The translations under genes were made by a program, and so were the position numbers. The notes below the pieces were generated by a model. It saw only the letters and a list, made by a program, of their open reading frames with translations. It did no database searches and was not told the origin of the DNA. From positions 2,108,001-2,172,000 of the forward strand of contig CAVOKY010000007.1 in the NCBI GenBank assembly GCA_963696645.1: a stretch of DNA of 64,000 bases. The letters are read 5' to 3'. Each line of letters starts with the position of its first letter. The first letter of the stretch is position 1. The DNA comes from JAMXLO01 sp963696645 (lineage in GTDB: Bacteria > Pseudomonadota > Alphaproteobacteria > Acetobacterales > Acetobacteraceae). Below are positions 8,621-17,205 of the stretch, one piece after another.

Positions 8621-10343
8621 CCTGGCAAGGCTGGCTGCAGATCGCGGTGTTTGCCGCGCTGATCACGGCGGCGGTGAAGCCGCTGGGTGGCTACATGGCG
8701 CGCAACATCGACGGCGCCGGCAAGGTGCGGCGCATTTTCGCGCCGATCGAGAACGGCCTGTATCGTTTGGCCGGTATCGATCCGGCCGACGAACAGAGCT
8801 GGGTCAGCTATGCCATCGCGCTGCTCTGCTTCAACCTTGTCGGTATCGTCGTGCTGTACATGTACTACAGCGCACGCAGAATCTCCTTCCGCTCAATCCG
8901 CAGCAATTCGATGCCGTTTCGCCAGACCTGGCGCTGAACACAGCGGTGAGCTTCGCCACGAACACAAGCTGGCAGTCCTATGGTGGTGAGACCACGCTCA
9001 GCTACCTCTCGCAGATGGCGGGCATCACAGTGCAGTCGTTCCTTTCCGCCGCGACCGGTGTCGCCGTGGCGATCGCGTTGGTGCGCGGCCTTGCGCGCCG
9101 CTCCGCGCGGACGATCGGCAACTTCTGGGTCGATGTTACGCGCATCACACTCTATGTCCTGCTGCCGATCTGCGTGGCAGCAGGGCTTTTCCTGGTCTGG
9201 CAGGGCGTGCCGCAAACCATCGGTGGTTATGTCAGCGCGACGACATTGGAGGGCGCTCAGCAGGTCCTGGCACGTGGTCCGGTGGCCTCGCAGGAGGCGA
9301 TCAAGCTGCTGAGTGGCGATGGTGGCGGCTTCTTCAACGTCAACTCGGCGCATCCGTTCGAAAACCCTACCGCCATGGCCGGCATCCTTGAGATGCTGCT
9401 GATCTTCCTTCTCGGCGTAGCGCTGACCAATACGTTCGGACGAATGGTCGGCGATCAGCGTCATGGCTGGGCATTGTTTGCCGCCATGGCGATCATGTTC
9501 GCGGTGGGCCTGGCCGTGATCTATGGCAGCGAAGCAAAGCCCAACGCGCAGTTCGCACCGTTCGGGGTCAATCAGTCGGTAGGCGATTGGCAGACCGGCG
9601 GCAACATGGAGGGCAAGGAGGTACGCTTCGGTATCGGGCAATCGGCGCTGTTCGCTACCGTGACGACGGCCTCTTCGGACGGCGCGGTCAATTCGATGCA
9701 CGACAGCTTCATGCCGCTTTCAGGCCTGGTGCTGATGGCAAACATGATGCTGGACGAGGTGATTGTCGGCGGGCCGGGGTCGGGTCTGTTCGGGATACTG
9801 CTGTTCGCCATTGTCGCGGTATTCGCCGCCGGCCTGATGATCGGGCGAACGCCGGAGTATCTCGGCAAAAAGATAGAAGGCAACGAAGTGAAGATGACCA
9901 TGCTGGCGCTGCTGTGCGTGCCGGCGTTCATCCTTGGCATGAGCGCGGTGGCCGCCGTGTTGCCCGCCGGTGTTGCCGGCCTGAACAATAACGGGCCGCA
10001 CGGGTTTTCCGAAATCCTGTATGCCTATACCTCGGGCGCCGCGACCAACGGCAGTGCGTTCGCCGGGCTGAATGCGAATACGCCGTTCTATAATATGACG
10101 TTGGCGGCTGCGATGTTTGCCGGCCGCTTCATCGTCATCATCCCGGTGCTGTGCATCGCCGGAACGCTGGCTGCCAAACGCATCGTGCCGGTGTCAGCGG
10201 GCACGCTGCCGACTTACGGCGCGCAGTTCGTCGGACTGCTGGTTGGCGCGGTCGTGATTGTCGGTGGTCTGACGTTCTTCCCGGCATTGGCGCTTGGACC
10301 GGCGGCCGAGTACTTCGCCATGCAGTTGGGTTCTGTCTATTGA
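8617..10343 (+). pseudogene. kdpA: K+-transporting ATPase subunit A, frameshifted
   Basis: KdpA, the K+-conducting subunit of the Kdp pump. The first frame runs from GTG 8617 (VTWQGWLQIAVFAALITAAV) to LVGIVVLYM, then breaks. Omitting the two bases TA at 8863-8864 joins to LQRTQNLLPLNPQQFDAV, the standard KdpA sequence, and then to the selectivity-filter segments TNTSWQSYGGETTLSYL, GDGGGFFNVNSAHPFENP and TNGSAFAGL up to LALGPAAEY. The C-terminus is complete. The joined length, about 574 aa, is normal. kdpB, which normally follows at once, is missing: the next 200 bp hold nothing recognisable. Together this suggests a decaying, truncated operon. Confidence 0.9.
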
Positions 10344-10545
10344 TGTGGCTGTCAGCGACTCAAGGGTGTACGCACCCGCCAGGACGCTCGGGGCAGGCGG
10401 CGATTGCTGGGTCGATCTTTTCGACACCTGGTATAACTCCAGACCGAATGCCGGATTATCAGGTCCGGCGATCACACCTCGATGACAGCGGGTGCGGTTC
10501 CGGCTGGCGTCCGTAGGCTCGCCACATACCCGCGAACTTGTTAGG
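10344..10545. other. gap where kdpB would be expected, no gene seen
   Basis: About 200 bp directly after the kdpA stop. kdpB should begin here in an intact kdp operon, but no KdpB N-terminal sequence is visible in any frame. This is probably a deletion or rearrangement junction. Confidence 0.55.
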
Positions 10546-12135
10546 ATGCCGCGTCGGGAGGCAGATGCCTTGATCCGTCCGGAAACCAAGTACGCGCGGA
10601 GCGGCGACGTCCACATCGCTTACCAGGTCATCGGCGATGGACCGATCGACATCGTCTTTGTCCAGGGCTTCATCTCCAATCTCGAGGTCCAGTGGGAGGA
10701 CCCGGGGCTTACCCATCTGTTCAGCCGCCTGGGCTCGTTCGCGCGTCTCATCGTGTTCGACAAACGCGGCTCCGGCCTGTCCGACCGGACAATCGACATG
10801 CCTAATCTCGAAACGCGGATGGATGACGTGCGCGCGGTCATGGACGCGGCGGGGTCCGACAAGGCGGCACTGATCGGCGCCTCGGAAGGCGGACCGATGT
10901 CGATCCTGTTCGCGGCGACCTACCCGCAGCGCACCAGCGCGTTGATCCTGTACGGTGCGTACGCGCACTTCTACTCCTGGGTGCTGTCGCCGGCGCAGGT
11001 CGACGCATTCGTCGCCAGCGCCGAGGCAAGCTGGGGCACCGGCAACAGCCTGAAGAGCTTCGCACCCAACATGGTTGCGAACGACCGGTTCCGTAGCTGG
11101 TGGGCCAAATTCGAGCGGCTGGGAACCAGCCCGGCCGGTGCCATCGCACTCGCCCGGATGAATGGCCAGATCGATGTGCGCGACATATTGCCGACGGTCC
11201 GCGTGCCGACGCTGGTGATCCATCGCGAGCAGGATGCGCGGGTGAACGTCGCGGCCGGACGCTATCTCGCGGCGCACATCGCCGGCGCGAAACACGTCGA
11301 AATTCCCGGGATCGATCATCCGATCTGGGTCGGCGACACTGATCGCGTGGTCGATGAGATCGAGGAATTCCTCACCGGTGTCCGACCGGTTCCCGAGCCG
11401 GATCGTGTACTGGCAACCGTGGTGTGCATCGAGGTCGCCGATGCGGCAAGGCGCGTGTCCCGCCAGGGTACACAGTGGCTCGAACGCGTGCGCCGCTATC
11501 GCGACACCGTCGAGGGTGTCCGATCGCAATATCGCGGCCGCGAAATTGGCCGTCAGCCTGACGGCATGGTTGCCATCTTCGACGGACCGGCGCGCGCGCT
11601 GCGCTGCGTCGTGGCCATGCGCGAGGCGGCGCGGCAACTCGATATGGCGCTGCATGCCGGCGTCCACACTGGCGAGGTGGACATCGCCGATGCGGAGGTC
11701 GGTGGAACTGCCGTGCGTATCGCGACGCGTATTGCGGCACTGGCGCGCGCCAACGAGATCCTGGTGTCGGCCACGGTCCGCGATCTGGTGCCAGGCTCCG
11801 GACTGCGTTTCGCCGGTGCCGATGATCGGCTGCCCGTTGGCGAACGCGACATGCCACGCCTGCTCGTGCTCGACACGGACGATCAGGCGGCGGCGCAACA
11901 TCCTGCACCGACAGCGCACCGGCCCACCCTGGCGCAACTGAGTCCCCGTGAACGCGAAATTCTCGGCGGCCTGGCGCGCGGTCTGACGAATGACGAGATC
12001 GCCGCGGAATTCGATCTCAGCAGGCACACGATCAAGCGCCACGTGGCCAATATTCTCATGAAGCTCGATCTCGCCAACCGGTCCGCCGCCGCGGCGTTCG
12101 CGGTTCAGCAGCGACTGCTGGAAAATCGCGCCTGA
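10546..12135 (+). CDS. alpha/beta hydrolase - cyclase-like - LuxR HTH fusion regulator
   Basis: About 529 aa with three parts. Residues 1-275 are an alpha/beta hydrolase: GASEGG elbow, HREQDARV acid and GIDHPIW histidine. Residues 280-450 are a class III nucleotide cyclase homology domain (FDGPARALRC, HAGVHTGEVDIAD, GGTAVRIATRIAAL). The C-terminal 65 residues are a LuxR/GerE helix-turn-helix (LSPREREILGGLARGLTNDE, then RHTIKRHVANIL). The first cyclase metal Asp (FTDIVGS in active relatives) reads CIEVADA here, so catalysis is doubtful. It probably senses a ligand in the hydrolase pocket and binds DNA. TTG at 10570 with GGGAGG eight bases upstream is an alternative start, giving 521 aa. Confidence 0.88.
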   Translation: MPRREADALIRPETKYARSGDVHIAYQVIGDGPIDIVFVQGFISNLEVQWEDPGLTHLFSRLGSFARLIVFDKRGSGLSDRTIDMPNLETRMDDVRAVMDAAGSDKAALIGASEGGPMSILFAATYPQRTSALILYGAYAHFYSWVLSPAQVDAFVASAEASWGTGNSLKSFAPNMVANDRFRSWWAKFERLGTSPAGAIALARMNGQIDVRDILPTVRVPTLVIHREQDARVNVAAGRYLAAHIAGAKHVEIPGIDHPIWVGDTDRVVDEIEEFLTGVRPVPEPDRVLATVVCIEVADAARRVSRQGTQWLERVRRYRDTVEGVRSQYRGREIGRQPDGMVAIFDGPARALRCVVAMREAARQLDMALHAGVHTGEVDIADAEVGGTAVRIATRIAALARANEILVSATVRDLVPGSGLRFAGADDRLPVGERDMPRLLVLDTDDQAAAQHPAPTAHRPTLAQLSPREREILGGLARGLTNDEIAAEFDLSRHTIKRHVANILMKLDLANRSAAAAFAVQQRLLENRA

Positions 12136-12183
12136 AACGTCAGCGGGCTGACCGCGGCATCACGCACACAAACCCGCTAGGTG

Positions 12184-13479
12184 CTACGCTCCTCGCACAT
12201 TGCCCGACTGGGGCGCCGGTTCCACCATCTGCGGGCCGCCGCGCTCGATGCCGAACACCGCAAGCGCCCGCCGCACCTGGCCGTCCGGCAGCAGGGCAAA
12301 CCACCCGTCGACGCCGATGAAACCGGCGGACTGGGTCAGCGCTCCCACCGAGAAACCGCCGCCACCGCTGCCCAGCACGCGCGCGATCGAGGCGGCATCG
12401 AACGCCAGATCGGCCACCACCGGCGGCGACCCGCCGTACTTTCCGGCGAAGCTCTGTTCGAAGCTTGCGCGCGCGGCAGGATCCGGTGCGGCATACCAGG
12501 CGCCAGGGAACTGGCCGGATCCGCTCGACGGCGAGGCCCATAACGCCGGCCCCATGATCTGCACCTGCGAGCGGTCGACATCGTAGTACGGCAGCATCGC
12601 GGCAATCTCGGCCAGCGACTCGCCGGTGTCCGCCAGCAACAGCGCGCTGAAACTTGGCGGCGGGATCGAGCTCTTCGCCAGCTCCTGCGCCTGCTTGCGA
12701 CCCTCGGGCGTTTCCAGCGCCTTCGCCGCGCGGATCCGCGCGTCGATCGGACCGCGCCGGTCGGCATAATCCGAGATATCCCGCGCGGCCACGTTGATCG
12801 AAGCCATGCCGGGTGAATAGAACCGCAGGTTCGGTGACGGCAGGCCGTCGCTGGTGGTCGCCTGGGTCAACGCCTGCGCCATGACGTGGCCGAAGTCGTT
12901 GTCGGGCAGCATCGCGGCGATCTGCGATTTGCCCTCGCCCTCGGCCGCCGCGACCAGGCGCCGCACCTGCTGGCCGGGCGTGATGCCGAGCGTCCAGACG
13001 CCTGGCTGGGCCTGCGAGGGGTCGTTGGTGAAGGCCAGCACGGCGACATTGGCCTGGCGTGCGACCGGCGCGACGGCGGCGGTTTCCGCTGAGGTGAGCG
13101 GCCCCAGGATCAGGCCGGCGCCGCCAGCGATGGCGGCCTGGGCGGCGGCAGCGGCGCCCTGTGGCGTGCCGCCGGTGTCCCTGGCATCCAACGGCGGTGC
13201 ACCCGGCGCGTTGAGGGCAAGCTGCGCGGCCTGCAGCATGGCCTGGCCGATATCGGCATGTGCGCCGGTCAGCGGCAGCAGGATGGCGACGCGCTGGCCG
13301 GTCGGCCCCGCCGCTGGCGGGCCATTCGGCTGGCCCGTACCGAGCGGCACCGGCGACCCGCCGGGGCCGGTCTGACCATAGCCGCCCGGGCCACTGCCGG
13401 CTGGGCCATAGCCGTATCCGCCGCCACAGCCGTTCAATGCTACTGTGCCGAGAAGGAGCACGAATGCCCGACGAAGCAT
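12184..13479 (-). CDS. LpoA/YraM-like periplasmic-binding lipoprotein
   Basis: 431-aa lipoprotein. A signal peptide with lipobox ALNGC places the lipidated Cys at about residue 18. A Gly/Pro-rich linker follows, then a type I periplasmic-binding fold (VAILLPLTGAHADIGQAMLQ, GAGLILGPLTSAETAAVAPV, AVLAFTNDPSQAQPGVW). This matches the penicillin-binding protein activator / LpoA-type or amino-acid-binding-like proteins encoded next to rsmI in many proteobacteria. AGGAG lies 9 bases before the ATG at 13479, while the ATG at 13488 would touch the ribosome site, so 13479 is preferred. Its start overlaps rsmI, which runs the other way. Role: envelope, probably peptidoglycan synthesis support. Confidence 0.85.
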   Translation of the reverse strand: MLRRAFVLLLGTVALNGCGGGYGYGPAGSGPGGYGQTGPGGSPVPLGTGQPNGPPAAGPTGQRVAILLPLTGAHADIGQAMLQAAQLALNAPGAPPLDARDTGGTPQGAAAAAQAAIAGGAGLILGPLTSAETAAVAPVARQANVAVLAFTNDPSQAQPGVWTLGITPGQQVRRLVAAAEGEGKSQIAAMLPDNDFGHVMAQALTQATTSDGLPSPNLRFYSPGMASINVAARDISDYADRRGPIDARIRAAKALETPEGRKQAQELAKSSIPPPSFSALLLADTGESLAEIAAMLPYYDVDRSQVQIMGPALWASPSSGSGQFPGAWYAAPDPAARASFEQSFAGKYGGSPPVVADLAFDAASIARVLGSGGGGFSVGALTQSAGFIGVDGWFALLPDGQVRRALAVFGIERGGPQMVEPAPQSGNVRGA

Positions 13480-14354
13480 GCGCCGCATCTCCTGAGCCGG
13501 AGCAGGACGGACGATCCGCCCCACCGGAAGGTCTTGTGCTGGTTTCCACCCCGATCGGCAACCTCGGTGACCTGACGCCAAGGGCGCGCGATACCCTGCG
13601 GGCCGCCGATCTGGTGCTGTGCGAGGACACCCGCCACACCGCGCGACTGCTCGGCGCGATCGGCGTGAAGGCCAGGCTGCAGCCGCTGCACGAGCACAAC
13701 GAGGATGCCGCAATTCCCCAAGTGCTGGCGTTGCTGCGGCAGGGACGGCGGGTGGCGCTGGTGTCGGACGCAGGGGTGCCGCTGGTGTCCGATCCGGGGT
13801 TTCGCCTGGTGCGAGCGGCGCTCGCCGAGGGATTGGCGGTTGGCGGTGTTCCCGGGCCGAACGCGGCAATCGCGGCCCTTGTGCTGTCGGGCTTGCCGCC
13901 GTTGCCGTTTCTGGTGCTGGGATTTCCGCCGCCACGGCAGGCTGCGCGTCGTGCCGGGTTCGGCGGCATACGCGGGGCCGAACGGGCGGGGTTGGCGGCC
14001 ACGCTGATCTGGTACGAGGCACCGCATCGGCTGGCGGAAACGCTGGCCGACATGGCGGGGGCATTCGGCGACCGCTCCGCGGCGGTGGCACGCGAGTTGA
14101 CCAAGCGGTTCGAGGAAGTGCGGCGCGGGTCGTTGTCCGAACTTGCCGCGCACTACGCCGAGTACCCGGCGCGCGGCGAGGTCACCGTGGTGGTCGGACC
14201 ACCCGAGCAGGACGATCCGGAGGATCTGGATGGACGGTTGCGTGAGGCGCTTGCGGTGCACAGCGTGAAGGATGCCGCCGCGCTGGTCGCCGGTGCCACC
14301 GGGCTGCCGCGCAAGCTGGTCTATGCCCGCGCACTTGTGCTGGCGCGGGAGTGA
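13464..14354 (+). CDS. rsmI: 16S rRNA (cytidine-1402-2'-O)-methyltransferase RsmI
   Basis: 296-aa RsmI of the tetrapyrrole-methylase fold; it methylates the ribose of C1402 in 16S rRNA using SAM. Motifs: LVLVSTPIGNLGDLTPRARD near residue 25, LCEDTRHTARLL near 54, VALVSDAGVPLVSDPGFRLV near 97, and VPGPNA near 129. WYEAPHR and ARELTKRFEEVRRG follow. Length is normal. The ATG at 13464 has AAGGAG upstream and lies within the 5' end of the divergent lipoprotein gene, so the two coding starts overlap by 16 bp. The usual following yraN (UPF0102) gene is absent and a palindromic repeat is present instead. Confidence 0.95.
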   Translation: MPDEACAASPEPEQDGRSAPPEGLVLVSTPIGNLGDLTPRARDTLRAADLVLCEDTRHTARLLGAIGVKARLQPLHEHNEDAAIPQVLALLRQGRRVALVSDAGVPLVSDPGFRLVRAALAEGLAVGGVPGPNAAIAALVLSGLPPLPFLVLGFPPPRQAARRAGFGGIRGAERAGLAATLIWYEAPHRLAETLADMAGAFGDRSAAVARELTKRFEEVRRGSLSELAAHYAEYPARGEVTVVVGPPEQDDPEDLDGRLREALAVHSVKDAAALVAGATGLPRKLVYARALVLARE

Positions 14355-14368
14355 TCATGCCCCTCCCT

Positions 14369-14464
14369 GTCATTGCGAGGAGCGCAGCGACGAAGCAAAC
14401 TCGGTCGTCCTGCGCGCGCACAACTGGCGGGAGATTGCTTCGTCGCTGCGCTCCTCGCAATGAC
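14369..14464. repeat. dispersed palindromic repeat type A, complete
   Basis: 96-bp inverted repeat. The left arm begins GTCATTGCGAGGAGCGCAGC, and the right arm ends with the complement GCTGCGCTCCTCGCAATGAC. Arms are about 30 bp with a central 35-bp spacer. It lies between rsmI and the molybdopterin hydroxylase gene. Other copies in the window are at 22240 and 22615, with half copies at 513, 37805 and 55968. Confidence 0.9.
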
Positions 14465-14496
14465 AATGGTATATACGACTCTTGCGGTTGCCTCCG

Positions 14497-16845
14497 CTAA
14501 ACCCGTGCCTGCCGGATCGCCGCGAGTACCCGCTGTGGCGTCAACGGTGTTTCGTTCACCTCCACTCCCAACCCCGCCAGCGCATCGCGCACCGCGTTGG
14601 CGATCGCCGCGGGCGGAGCAACGGCACCGCCCTCCCCCATCCCCTTCATGCCATACTCGGTTGCCGTGGCCGGCGTGTGCAGGTGGCCGATGCGGATCGC
14701 CGGCAACTCGTGTGCACCGGGCATGTGATAGTCCAGCAACGTCGCGGCGAGAGGCTGGCCCTGCGCGTCGTACGGGATCTCCTCGTGCAGAGCAGTGCCG
14801 ATGCCCTGCACCACGCCGCCGCGGATCTGACCCTCGACCAGCATCGGATTGACCATCGTGCCGCAATCCTCAGCCACGGCATAATCCAGCAGTTCGATCA
14901 CGCCGGTCTCGGTATCGACCGCAACCACCGCACCATGCGTGGCGTATGAGTAAACCCCCGTGCTGACACTCGGTTCGTAAGTCGCGGTCGCGTCGAGCAG
15001 CGGCTCCACGCCAGGCGGTAGTTCGTGCATCCGCAGATGCGCGATGGCAGATATTTCCGCGATTGTCACCGAACCTTTTGGCCCATGCACCGCGCCGCCC
15101 TCGCATCGCACGTCGGCAAGCTCGCATTGCAGCAGATGCGCGCCGATGCGACAAAGCTTGTCGCGCAGGATGCGGCTGGCACGCGCCACCGCACCGCCCG
15201 ACATCACCATGCTGCGCGAGGCGAACGTGCCGAAGCCGAATGCGGTGCTCTCCGTATCGCCGTGCCGCACCGAGATGCGCGCCGGATCAATGCCCAGTTC
15301 CTCGCAGGCGATCTGCGACAGCGCGGTCTCCAGCCCCTGGCCGTGCGACTGGATGCCGACATGCAGCACCATGCTGCCATCGGTCAGTATGCGCGCTGTG
15401 CAGCTTTCGAAGCCGGGGATGATCGACGCGCCGCGCTGGGCAAACTCGGCTGCGCCATGCGCGGTCTGCTCGGTAAAGCTGGCAAAGCCGATGCCGATCA
15501 GCCGCCCGTTCGGTTCGCCGTCCCGCTGGCGTTCGCGGATCGCGGTCAGGTTCAGCAACTCGGCACAGAGCCGCACGCTTTCCGCGTAACTGCCGTTGTC
15601 GTAGCGCATGCCCGTCACCGACGCGTAGGGCATCTGATCGGGCCGGATCATGTTCTCCATGCGCACCGCGACGGGATCGCGGCCGACCGCGCGGGCCACT
15701 TCGTCGATGGTGCGTTCGACCGCGAAGCAGGCGCCGGGACGGCCGACGCCGCGATACGGACCGATCGGCGTCTTGTTGGTCGCGACAGTAAATGTGCGGG
15801 CACGGAAGTGCGGAATCGTGTAGGGACCTGGCAGACAACGCGCCGCCATGTTGGCTTCCTGATACGGACCCTGCGGCCACATGCCGTAAGCGCCGGCATC
15901 GATGGTGATCTCGCAGTCGATGCCGAGGATATGCCCTTGCCGGTCGGCGTAGGCCGTGACGCGATAATGGTGATCGCGCGAATGGGCGCCGGTCAGCAGA
16001 TGTTCGTTGCGGTCCTCGATCCAGCGCACCGGGTGATCGAGTTCCAGCGCCAGCGCGGTCATTATGATCTCTTCCGGGTACAGCCGCGCCTTGGGTCCGA
16101 AGCCGCCGCCGACATCGGGCGCGACGACGCGGATGCAGCGCTCCTCCAGCCCGAGGAGTTCGCCGAGTGCGACGCGCATCGTGTGCGGCGTCTGGGTCGA
16201 GGCGTACACCACCACCTCGTCGAGCCGATGGTCGCGACAGGCGAGCACGCCGCGACACTCCATTGGCGCGCCAGACTGGCGGTTCATGCGGAATTCGCGG
16301 CTGACGGTGATTTCGGCGGCGCGCGCGGCGGCTTCGATATCGCCGCCGGCGAGCGTGCGTTCCTGGAACAGGTTGTCGCCGAAGTATTCGTGCACCAGCG
16401 CGTCGCCGCCGGCGCGTGCCGCGAGCGCATCGGCCACCGCGGGCAGCGGGCGGTAATCGACAACGACCGCGGCGGCGATATCTTCCGCGGCCGCGCGCAT
16501 CGGTGCGACGCAGACGGCGACCGCCTCGCCGACATAGCGCACCTTGTCGGTTGCCAGCGGCGGCCAGGGTGGTGACCGCGCGCCGGCCGCCTGCGTCACC
16601 ACACGGATCGGCTTGATGCGCGGCAGGTCCGCGGCAGTGAATACCTGACCGCGCACGGCGGGCGGAATGGCGATCGCGCGTATCTCGGCATGCGCGTGCG
16701 GACTGCGCAGGAACACCACCTCCTGCGTGCCGCGCAGCGCGATATCCGCGACGAACTGGCCGCGGCCGCGCAGGTGGCGATCATCCTCCTTGCGCAGCAC
16801 CGATGCGCCGACGCCGAAGCGTCGACCGGAACGCTCTGTCGCCAT
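14497..16845 (-). CDS. xanthine dehydrogenase family molybdopterin-binding subunit
   Basis: 782-aa large subunit of the xanthine oxidase / CO dehydrogenase family, which binds the molybdopterin cytosine dinucleotide cofactor. Motifs: GVGASVLRKEDDRHLRGRGQ at the N-terminus, VAPDVGGGFGPKARLYPEE near residue 245, GPYRGVGRPGACFAVERTID near 350, and the C-terminal GMKGMGEGGAVAPPAAIANAV with the catalytic Glu. The loop reads PYRGVGRP instead of the AYRCSFR of true CO dehydrogenases, so CO is unlikely as the substrate. GGGGAG lies before the ATG at 16845; the open frame further upstream runs through repeats. The FAD-binding and iron-sulfur subunit genes are not adjacent, so the partner genes must be elsewhere or lost. 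Confidence 0.9.
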   Translation of the reverse strand: MATERSGRRFGVGASVLRKEDDRHLRGRGQFVADIALRGTQEVVFLRSPHAHAEIRAIAIPPAVRGQVFTAADLPRIKPIRVVTQAAGARSPPWPPLATDKVRYVGEAVAVCVAPMRAAAEDIAAAVVVDYRPLPAVADALAARAGGDALVHEYFGDNLFQERTLAGGDIEAAARAAEITVSREFRMNRQSGAPMECRGVLACRDHRLDEVVVYASTQTPHTMRVALGELLGLEERCIRVVAPDVGGGFGPKARLYPEEIIMTALALELDHPVRWIEDRNEHLLTGAHSRDHHYRVTAYADRQGHILGIDCEITIDAGAYGMWPQGPYQEANMAARCLPGPYTIPHFRARTFTVATNKTPIGPYRGVGRPGACFAVERTIDEVARAVGRDPVAVRMENMIRPDQMPYASVTGMRYDNGSYAESVRLCAELLNLTAIRERQRDGEPNGRLIGIGFASFTEQTAHGAAEFAQRGASIIPGFESCTARILTDGSMVLHVGIQSHGQGLETALSQIACEELGIDPARISVRHGDTESTAFGFGTFASRSMVMSGGAVARASRILRDKLCRIGAHLLQCELADVRCEGGAVHGPKGSVTIAEISAIAHLRMHELPPGVEPLLDATATYEPSVSTGVYSYATHGAVVAVDTETGVIELLDYAVAEDCGTMVNPMLVEGQIRGGVVQGIGTALHEEIPYDAQGQPLAATLLDYHMPGAHELPAIRIGHLHTPATATEYGMKGMGEGGAVAPPAAIANAVRDALAGLGVEVNETPLTPQRVLAAIRQARV

Positions 16846-16894
16846 CGCCGTCTCCCCGCACGCGCCGTGGCAGGATGGGCCGTTGGGCGCCGTA

Positions 16895-17135
16895 GGACAA
16901 TCAGGGCTCTGCCCTGAAACCCGCCAGGAGGCTTTGCCTCCTGGACCTCCACCAAAGGCATTGCCTTTGGGATCCAATCCTTTTCGACCGGCGGGGGTGG
17001 GGGACGGCTGAGCCCGAGCATGGCCAATGCCATGCTCGGGCTCAGCCGTCCCCCACCCCCACCGGTCGAAAGTGAAAGGTTCCAAGGGCGTCGCCCTTGG
17101 CGGGAGTCCAGAGGGCAGCGCCCTCTGGTGCACCG
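16895..17135. repeat. mosaic of short palindromes around a large hairpin
   Basis: The gap between the divergent molybdopterin subunit gene and the amidohydrolase gene is packed with consecutive inverted repeats. Examples are AGGAGGCTTTGCCTCCT near 16924, AAAGGCATTGCCTTT near 16954, CCAAGGGCGTCGCCCTTGG near 17082 and CAGAGGGCAGCGCCCTCTG near 17108. The largest is described separately. Each could fold in RNA or single-stranded DNA. No gene is supported here. Confidence 0.85.
16983..17070. repeat. 42-bp-arm near-perfect hairpin
   Basis: Left arm 16983-17024 and right arm 17029-17070 are complementary at 41 of 42 positions with a CAAT loop. The single mismatch is a C in GGCGGGGG against GGTGGGGG. 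The tip reads GCATGGC-CAAT-GCCATGC. It is the core of the mosaic palindrome region and could act as a bidirectional terminator between the divergent promoters, or be a mobile palindrome. Confidence 0.9.
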
Positions 17136-17205
17136 CCGCCCGGACGCGCTACATGTTGGCAAAAGTCAGTTGGAGTGAAGCGTCGCAAGGAAGGGGAAGA
17201 ATTCG

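Noticed and set aside
10344..10545. Searched for kdpB or a kdpD remnant after kdpA
   Set aside because: No KdpB opening sequence or P-type ATPase motif could be read in any frame in the 200-bp gap.
12140..14104. Long minus-strand frames (over 600 codons) covering both the lipoprotein and rsmI
   Set aside because: The part beyond 13479 is antisense to rsmI, has Arg/Pro-rich shadow composition and no motifs. The lipoprotein signal peptide and ribosome site set the start at 13479.
15025..16575. Plus-strand frame of about 516 codons opposite the molybdopterin hydroxylase
   Set aside because: Antisense shadow in GC-rich DNA with no start signal or family features; the minus strand shows a full set of family motifs.
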